DNA of 64,000 nucleotides from NCBI RefSeq assembly GCF_004764705.1, contig NZ_SHLX01000029.1:54183-118182 (forward strand), read 5' to 3'. The position numbers were made by a program, and so were the translations under genes. Origin of the DNA: Paenibacillus cymbidii (GTDB lineage: Bacteria; Bacillota; Bacilli; Paenibacillales; NBRC-103111). The number at the start of each line of letters is the position of its first letter. Positions within the stretch are counted from its first letter, which is position 1. Of this stretch, positions 60,362-64,000 are shown one piece after another. Below the pieces are notes generated by a model. The model was not told where the DNA came from and did not search any database. It saw nothing but the letters and a program-made list of their open reading frames with translations.

Positions 60362-61519
60362 ATGAAAACGGCGATTTGGTTGTACCTGTTCATTTTCGTG
60401 GCGTTTTTCGATTTGCACGCGCAGTATCCGATTTTGTCGCCGTTCGCGTTGTCGCTGGGGGCGGCGCCGTCGTTCATCGGCCTCATCATGGGCGTCTATT
60501 CGATCACCCATCTGCCCGGCAACCTGCTCGCCGGCTACGGCGTCGACCGGTACGGCAGCAAACCGTTCATCGTCCTGTCGCTGATCGCCGCGGGTACGGT
60601 GCTCATTTTCCAATCGCGTGTGACCGATCCGTGGCAGCTGCTGGCCATTCGTTCGATCAGCGGCTTCGTGCTCGCTTTCCTGTCCCCTTCCTGTCTGGCG
60701 CTGCTCGCCAAACTGGCGAAAGACCGCATCCATCAAGGCAAGCTGATGTCCGGCAACGGGCTCGTGCACACGCTCGCGTCCGTCGTTTCGCCTGCCGCCG
60801 GGGCGTACCTTGTCGCCAAACTCGGCTTCCAGGCTTCGTTCACCGCCCTCGGCTGGGGGCTGATCGCCACCGGCGTCATCGCCATCTTTGGCGTCAGGGA
60901 AGCGCGCACGCCGGCGATGGCGGGGAACGCCGGAGACGACTTGCCGGTACCGACTAACGGGCGAAGCGCCGATTCGAATGGTTCTCCCGCTATTCCGTGG
61001 CTGTTTTTCGGCATTCCGATCGCCCTTTCGTGCTCGCAAGGCATTCTGTTCTTCGAACTGCCCCTGTCCGACGCCGCACGCCATTCCGTCCTCACATCCG
61101 GCCTGCTCTTCTCCATGGTCAGCCTGGGTGCGCTCGTTACGCTGGCGATGCTGTTCCTGAACCGGTTTCCCGCCTTTTACCGGACCGCCTTCGGCAGCTT
61201 GGGGCTCGCCGTCGTCTTCTTCGGCATGGCGATCGGCTGGCCGGTGCCGCTGTATGCGACGCTGTTCCTGATCGGCATGGCCAAAGGCGTCATCTACCCC
61301 GCCATCGCCGCCATGCTCGCCGAGCTGACGAGCCATGCCCGGTATGGCCGCGTTTTTTCGCTGCTGTCGATCTCCTATTCCGTTGGCGCATTCATCGGCC
61401 CGCTTGTCTCCGGCCAGCTGCGCGACAGCATCTCCCCCTTCTATCTGGCATTCGTCGGCCTCATGATCGCTTTGACGCTGCTGCCGTTCGACCGGTTCCG
61501 CCGGGTTGCGACGGTTTAA
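60362..61519 (+). CDS. Major facilitator superfamily transporter
   Basis: 385 residues, twelve spans in two halves split by a hydrophilic loop around residue 200 (VREARTPAMAGNAGDD). The first loop GYGVDRYGSKPFI is the MFS signature G-x3-D-x-G-x-K/R. An exporter of drug-like or sugar-like substrates is likely, but nothing narrows it. GGGGAG precedes the start. Confidence 0.88.
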   Translation: MKTAIWLYLFIFVAFFDLHAQYPILSPFALSLGAAPSFIGLIMGVYSITHLPGNLLAGYGVDRYGSKPFIVLSLIAAGTVLIFQSRVTDPWQLLAIRSISGFVLAFLSPSCLALLAKLAKDRIHQGKLMSGNGLVHTLASVVSPAAGAYLVAKLGFQASFTALGWGLIATGVIAIFGVREARTPAMAGNAGDDLPVPTNGRSADSNGSPAIPWLFFGIPIALSCSQGILFFELPLSDAARHSVLTSGLLFSMVSLGALVTLAMLFLNRFPAFYRTAFGSLGLAVVFFGMAIGWPVPLYATLFLIGMAKGVIYPAIAAMLAELTSHARYGRVFSLLSISYSVGAFIGPLVSGQLRDSISPFYLAFVGLMIALTLLPFDRFRRVATV

Positions 61520-61642
61520 CGGACCGTAGTATTCGGACACGCCTATTTTGCCCGCCTATGGGTGTGTACACAGTCCGACAGATGCCCGGCGCATAGTATG
61601 GATTGTGTCAGATGACTACTGGGTGAAAGGGGTGCATCTACA

Positions 61643-61744
61643 ATGTCGGGTTGCGAACCGGGATTTGGCGCTTTTACTTCCGCCGGAATCATTCTTGTCT
61701 TGTTCATCCTGCTTGTCATTGTATTGCGGAGCTGGACATTCTAA
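61643..61744 (+). CDS. YjcZ-like sporulation microprotein
   Basis: 33 residues. A glycine-containing N-terminus (MSGCEPGFGAFTSAG) precedes a single hydrophobic helix (IILVLFILLVIVL) and a short tail RSWTF. The pattern matches the YjcZ/YczN family of tiny membrane proteins seen in spore-formers, usually with several copies. AAAGGGGTG lies at proper distance upstream, and a terminator follows 29 bases later, so a complete transcription unit fits around it. Too short for routine gene calling. Confidence 0.78.
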   Translation: MSGCEPGFGAFTSAGIILVLFILLVIVLRSWTF

Positions 61745-61772
61745 AATATTAAATACGCACCTGCTTACGAAA

Positions 61773-61798
61773 AGGCCCCGGATGCGCATCCAGGGCCT
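61773..61798 (+). terminator. Terminator after the microprotein gene
   Basis: AGGCCCCGGATGC pairs with GCATCCAGGGCCT (one mismatch, almost no loop), followed by CGTTCATTTTAT. It lies between the microprotein and the Toprim gene. Confidence 0.65.
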
Positions 61799-61831
61799 CG
61801 TTCATTTTATGCACAAGGAGTTCTTCCCCCC

Positions 61832-62188
61832 ATGCCCATCGTCATCATCGTCGAAGGAAAAAACGACCGAAGCCGCCTGCGCCGCGTGCTATCCGAAGAC
61901 GTGCTCATCCTGTGCACATTCGGCACGCCGGGAACCGAACAGCTGGAGCTGCTCAAACGTCAGGCGGGGGACAAGCCCGTATACGTGTTCACCGACAACG
62001 ACGCTTCCGGCAAAAAAATTCGCGCCCTGCTCGGCGACGCTTTCCCGGACAGCGAACACATCTATACGCGCCGCGGCTATGCGGGCGTGGAAGGCACGCC
62101 CGAGGAATACTTGATCCAGCAGCTGGAGAAGGCGGGGCTGGAAGATTATATCTTGTACCCGCCGCCCGGTATGGAATTCGGATTATGA
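61832..62188 (+). CDS. Stand-alone Toprim domain protein
   Basis: 118 residues. Toprim landmarks: the catalytic Glu in IIIVEGKNDRSRL and the acidic motif YVFTDNDASGKKIR, with GVEGTPEEYL near the end. Similar to the small Bacillus protein YusF and to RNase M5, but it lacks the RNase M5 C-terminal domain. Role unknown, possibly a nuclease or primase-like factor. AAGGAG sits upstream. Its stop overlaps the convergent transporter gene by six bases. Confidence 0.85.
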   Translation: MPIVIIVEGKNDRSRLRRVLSEDVLILCTFGTPGTEQLELLKRQAGDKPVYVFTDNDASGKKIRALLGDAFPDSEHIYTRRGYAGVEGTPEEYLIQQLEKAGLEDYILYPPPGMEFGL

Positions 62189-63106
62189 AATAAATTGCAG
62201 CAAATAAATGACGACCGACACGGTAAAAATACTGAACACCGTCGATGCAAACACCGCCTGCGAGGCAAATTCCGGCTCGTTGTCGAACTCGACGGCGAGC
62301 AGCACGCTGCTGAGCGACGTCGGCACCGCGCAGGAAAGCACCAGCGCCTGGGCCATCGGGCCGTGGATGCCGAGCAGCAGTACGACGCCGAAGCCGAGCA
62401 GCGGTCCGATGCAGAGCCGAAGCACGCTGGCGATGGCGACATCGGCCAGCTTGAGCTGCCACTTCATGCTGCCGAGCTGCACGCCGAGCGTGACGAGCGC
62501 CGTCGCGAAGAAGCCGTTTGCCACATATTCGATCGGCAAATAGATCGGCTCCGGCACATCGACGTGCAAGCCGCGCAGCAGGAAAGCCAGCGGAATAATG
62601 TAGATGACCGGCAGCGTGGCAATTTGGCGCACGGAGTCTTTCCAGTCGCTCTTGTGCGCGTTGATGCTGTAGATGCCGTATGTATTCGGCAGCAGGCTCT
62701 GCATCATCGTGATGATAATCTGAATCGACAGGGTGAACGCGTCGCCCACGAACACGAGTTGGTTGAGCGGAATCGCGTAATTGGCGCTATTGTAGAACAG
62801 CACGCTGTTGCGCATCGAACTGCGCATGCCCGCTCCGTAGCGGCGCAGCCGGACGACCGCCTCCGCGACGCCGAACAGCAGCGCGATAAACACGAAGAAA
62901 AAGGCCAGCACCTGCAGCAGAACGCTCCAGCTGATCGACGATTCGTAGATCATTTTAAAAATGACGGCCGGCGAAAACAAATAAAAATTCAGCTTCGACA
63001 AAGTGCGAATGTCCAGCTTGAACGCCCGGTACAAAATGATGCCAAGCGCAATCATAACGCTGAGCGGCACGACATTATGCAGCAAAATGTGAGTGAAATA
63101 CGTCAT
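62183..63106 (-). CDS. AEC-family (auxin efflux carrier) transporter
   Basis: 307 residues, ten spans in two inverted halves; conserved SANYAIPLNQLVF in the fourth-span region and SCAVPTSLSSVLLAVEF near the end match AEC carriers for organic acids. ATG 63106 is the best candidate although GGGAG directly abuts it; a GGGGAG lies 13 bases further up. The substrate cannot be told. Confidence 0.85.
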   Translation of the reverse strand: MTYFTHILLHNVVPLSVMIALGIILYRAFKLDIRTLSKLNFYLFSPAVIFKMIYESSISWSVLLQVLAFFFVFIALLFGVAEAVVRLRRYGAGMRSSMRNSVLFYNSANYAIPLNQLVFVGDAFTLSIQIIITMMQSLLPNTYGIYSINAHKSDWKDSVRQIATLPVIYIIPLAFLLRGLHVDVPEPIYLPIEYVANGFFATALVTLGVQLGSMKWQLKLADVAIASVLRLCIGPLLGFGVVLLLGIHGPMAQALVLSCAVPTSLSSVLLAVEFDNEPEFASQAVFASTVFSIFTVSVVIYLLQFIS

Positions 63107-63214
63107 ACTCCCGTTCTCGTCTCCCCGTGTGTAACCCTTGCGCAGCGCCTCAAAACGCCGCAATACCGATCATAGCCCAATTGCCTGCGAAAGGGAACGG
63201 CAAATGCTGCTGCA

Positions 63215-63232
63215 TCCCCCCACAAAGTGGGG
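63215..63232. repeat. Palindrome CCCCACAAAGTGGGG
   Basis: CCCCAC-AAA-GTGGGG is a perfect dyad, and its left arm is the same as the left arm of the element at 24581. It lies upstream of the AEC gene. The intergenic stretch 63107-63460 shows nothing else I can name. Confidence 0.6.
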
Positions 63233-63460
63233 CTTTTTCCAAGGGGCTCGCTCCGGTTGCCGCTGCTCCATACTCAACCCCGGCTCTCCGCTCCCGCCCC
63301 CTTGCCCTTGTTTGAACCATCGCCAAACAGACACGTTGCACAAAGCGCGGCAGTCTCCCCTCCGACAACGAACAAATTCACTTTTGTACCGCTCCGACGA
63401 AGCGTCCTGCACAAAAGGCCATGTTTTATTGCCTATTAGGCTAAAAACGGGCATCCTGCC

Positions 63461-63676
63461 GCTGGGTGGTTCGGATCATTTAAGGCGGAAAAACAGGCTT
63501 ATTTCGCTACTGCTGGGTGGTTCGGGTCTTTTAAGAAGGGAAAACCGGCTTATTCCGCTGCCGCCGGATGATTCGGATCATTTAAGGCGGAAAAACCGGC
63601 TTAATTTGCTGCTGCTGGGTGGACTGGATCATATAAGGCGGGAAGACCGGCTTAATTCCTCCCGCTGTCCAGTCAG
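63461..63676 (+). repeat. Array E: four direct 51-bp units
   Basis: Units start at 63461, 63512, 63563 and 63614 (exactly 51 bases each) and a partial fifth begins at 63664. Conserved parts are GCTGGGTGG-TCGGATCATTTAAG and GCGGAAAAACCGGCTTA; the second part folds as TAAG-CGG...CCG-CTTA. The period is a multiple of three, so a frame stays open with a 17-residue repeat, but no ribosome site or start is convincing and I treat it as noncoding. From 63677 to 63883 I see nothing. Confidence 0.87.
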
Positions 63677-63883
63677 TGCAAATAAGACGATTATCGAGGA
63701 GAGTTACTACCGTCTACAAGAACAGACAATCACTTTTCTATATTTTTATGGTCTATTCGGGATAATATGGGCAAAACGAAAAAACTTGGCATAATCAAAA
63801 AAACTGACGTCTGCTGTGAATTGATCGGAGCTTAAATGTAAAAATGCTCTTTACCTACTGCCTGACAGGCTCGTTTGTACCTT

Positions 63884-64000
63884 TGTCAAGAAAGTAGACA
63901 CACAATTTAAGCGATCTGCTGTTGCTCGTAGTACCTTTTTTCGCATAAATGCGGGGTGAGGTAACCAATTGACGAATGGATGCGAGTGCGATTGTAATCA
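63884..64000 (-). mobile_element. IS3-family insertion sequence, right end, partial
   Basis: The likely terminal inverted repeat begins TGTCAAGAAAGTAGACAC at 63884, followed 6 bases later by the end of a transposase gene. The element continues past the window edge. Confidence 0.75.
63907..64000 (-). CDS. IS3-family transposase OrfB, C-terminal end
   Basis: About 30 codons are visible: YNRTRIHSSIGYLTPHLC, the standard YN-x2-R-x-HSS-x-GY-x-TP ending of the rve integrase domain of IS3/IS150 transposases, then EKRYYEQQQIA and a TAA. It lacks its N-terminus only because the window ends. Confidence 0.88.
   Translation of the reverse strand, partial: DYNRTRIHSSIGYLTPHLCEKRYYEQQQIA

Noticed and set aside
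63138..63794. 218-codon ORF across array E
   Set aside because: Openness follows from a 51-bp (multiple of three) repeat; no ribosome site. Kept only as a finding to check.

Overview
The window looks like chromosome of a moderately high-GC, spore-forming, Gram-positive rod of the Paenibacillus type. The evidence is the Bacillales gene set (dnaB-dnaI, yuiB, hemQ, yumB, yumC, yutJ, yuzB, a Spo0E-like phosphatase, a YjcZ-like microprotein), menaquinone synthesis through MqnE, stalk-domain lipoproteins, a YesM/YesN-controlled LplB/LplC sugar importer, and AGGAGG-type ribosome sites before almost every gene. No rRNA, tRNA, CRISPR array or prophage was seen.

Layout. 1-8.5 kb: primosome genes dnaB and dnaI (minus strand), then redox and haem housekeeping (yuiB, hemQ, a type II NADH dehydrogenase with a near-perfect Rex operator, ferredoxin-NADP reductase), then a small c-di-GMP module (PilZ protein, an unknown protein, a CBS-GGDEF protein). 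8.7-28.2 kb: an accessory catabolic island. It starts with an AT-rich D-Ala-D-Ala ligase. It continues with an M81 peptidase, a truncated RpiR regulator, an AraC regulator and a plus-strand operon of two Gfo/Idh/MocA dehydrogenases, mannonate dehydratase, an SDR and an M20 amidohydrolase. Facing it is a minus-strand run of a YesM/YesN two-component system, two permeases, a solute-binding lipoprotein, an M55 D-aminopeptidase, a PhyH dioxygenase and a serine beta-lactamase-fold hydrolase. Together they suggest import of a uronate-containing conjugate, cleavage of its amide or peptide part, and entry of the hexuronate into the mannonate route.

28.5-41.4 kb: Fe-S carriers (ErpA, Nfu), futalosine-pathway MqnE, YutJ, YuzB, a HEPN-like protein, a DMT exporter, a UbiD decarboxylase, haem A synthase, a phosphodiesterase, a thioredoxin, a formaldehyde-dehydrogenase-like enzyme and a stalk-domain lipoprotein. 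42.3-64 kb: a lipid II flippase-like protein, ThuA, HAD phosphatases, AsnB, an unknown membrane protein, an mntABCD-type metal importer, a UPF0173 hydrolase with an apparent ACG start, a pseudogene with two in-frame TAA codons, class B PBP2, a transglutaminase, MFS and AEC transporters, a Toprim protein and the end of an IS3-family element.

The most unusual signal is non-coding. Five intergenic arrays (41.65, 42.12, 49.79, 55.47 and 63.46 kb) each hold four short hairpin-like modules with a 50-52 bp repeat distance. The core sequence differs from array to array but the spacing is kept. Two arrays are two direct copies followed by two inverted copies, two are four direct copies, and one has an a-b-b-a order. 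No gene explains them.
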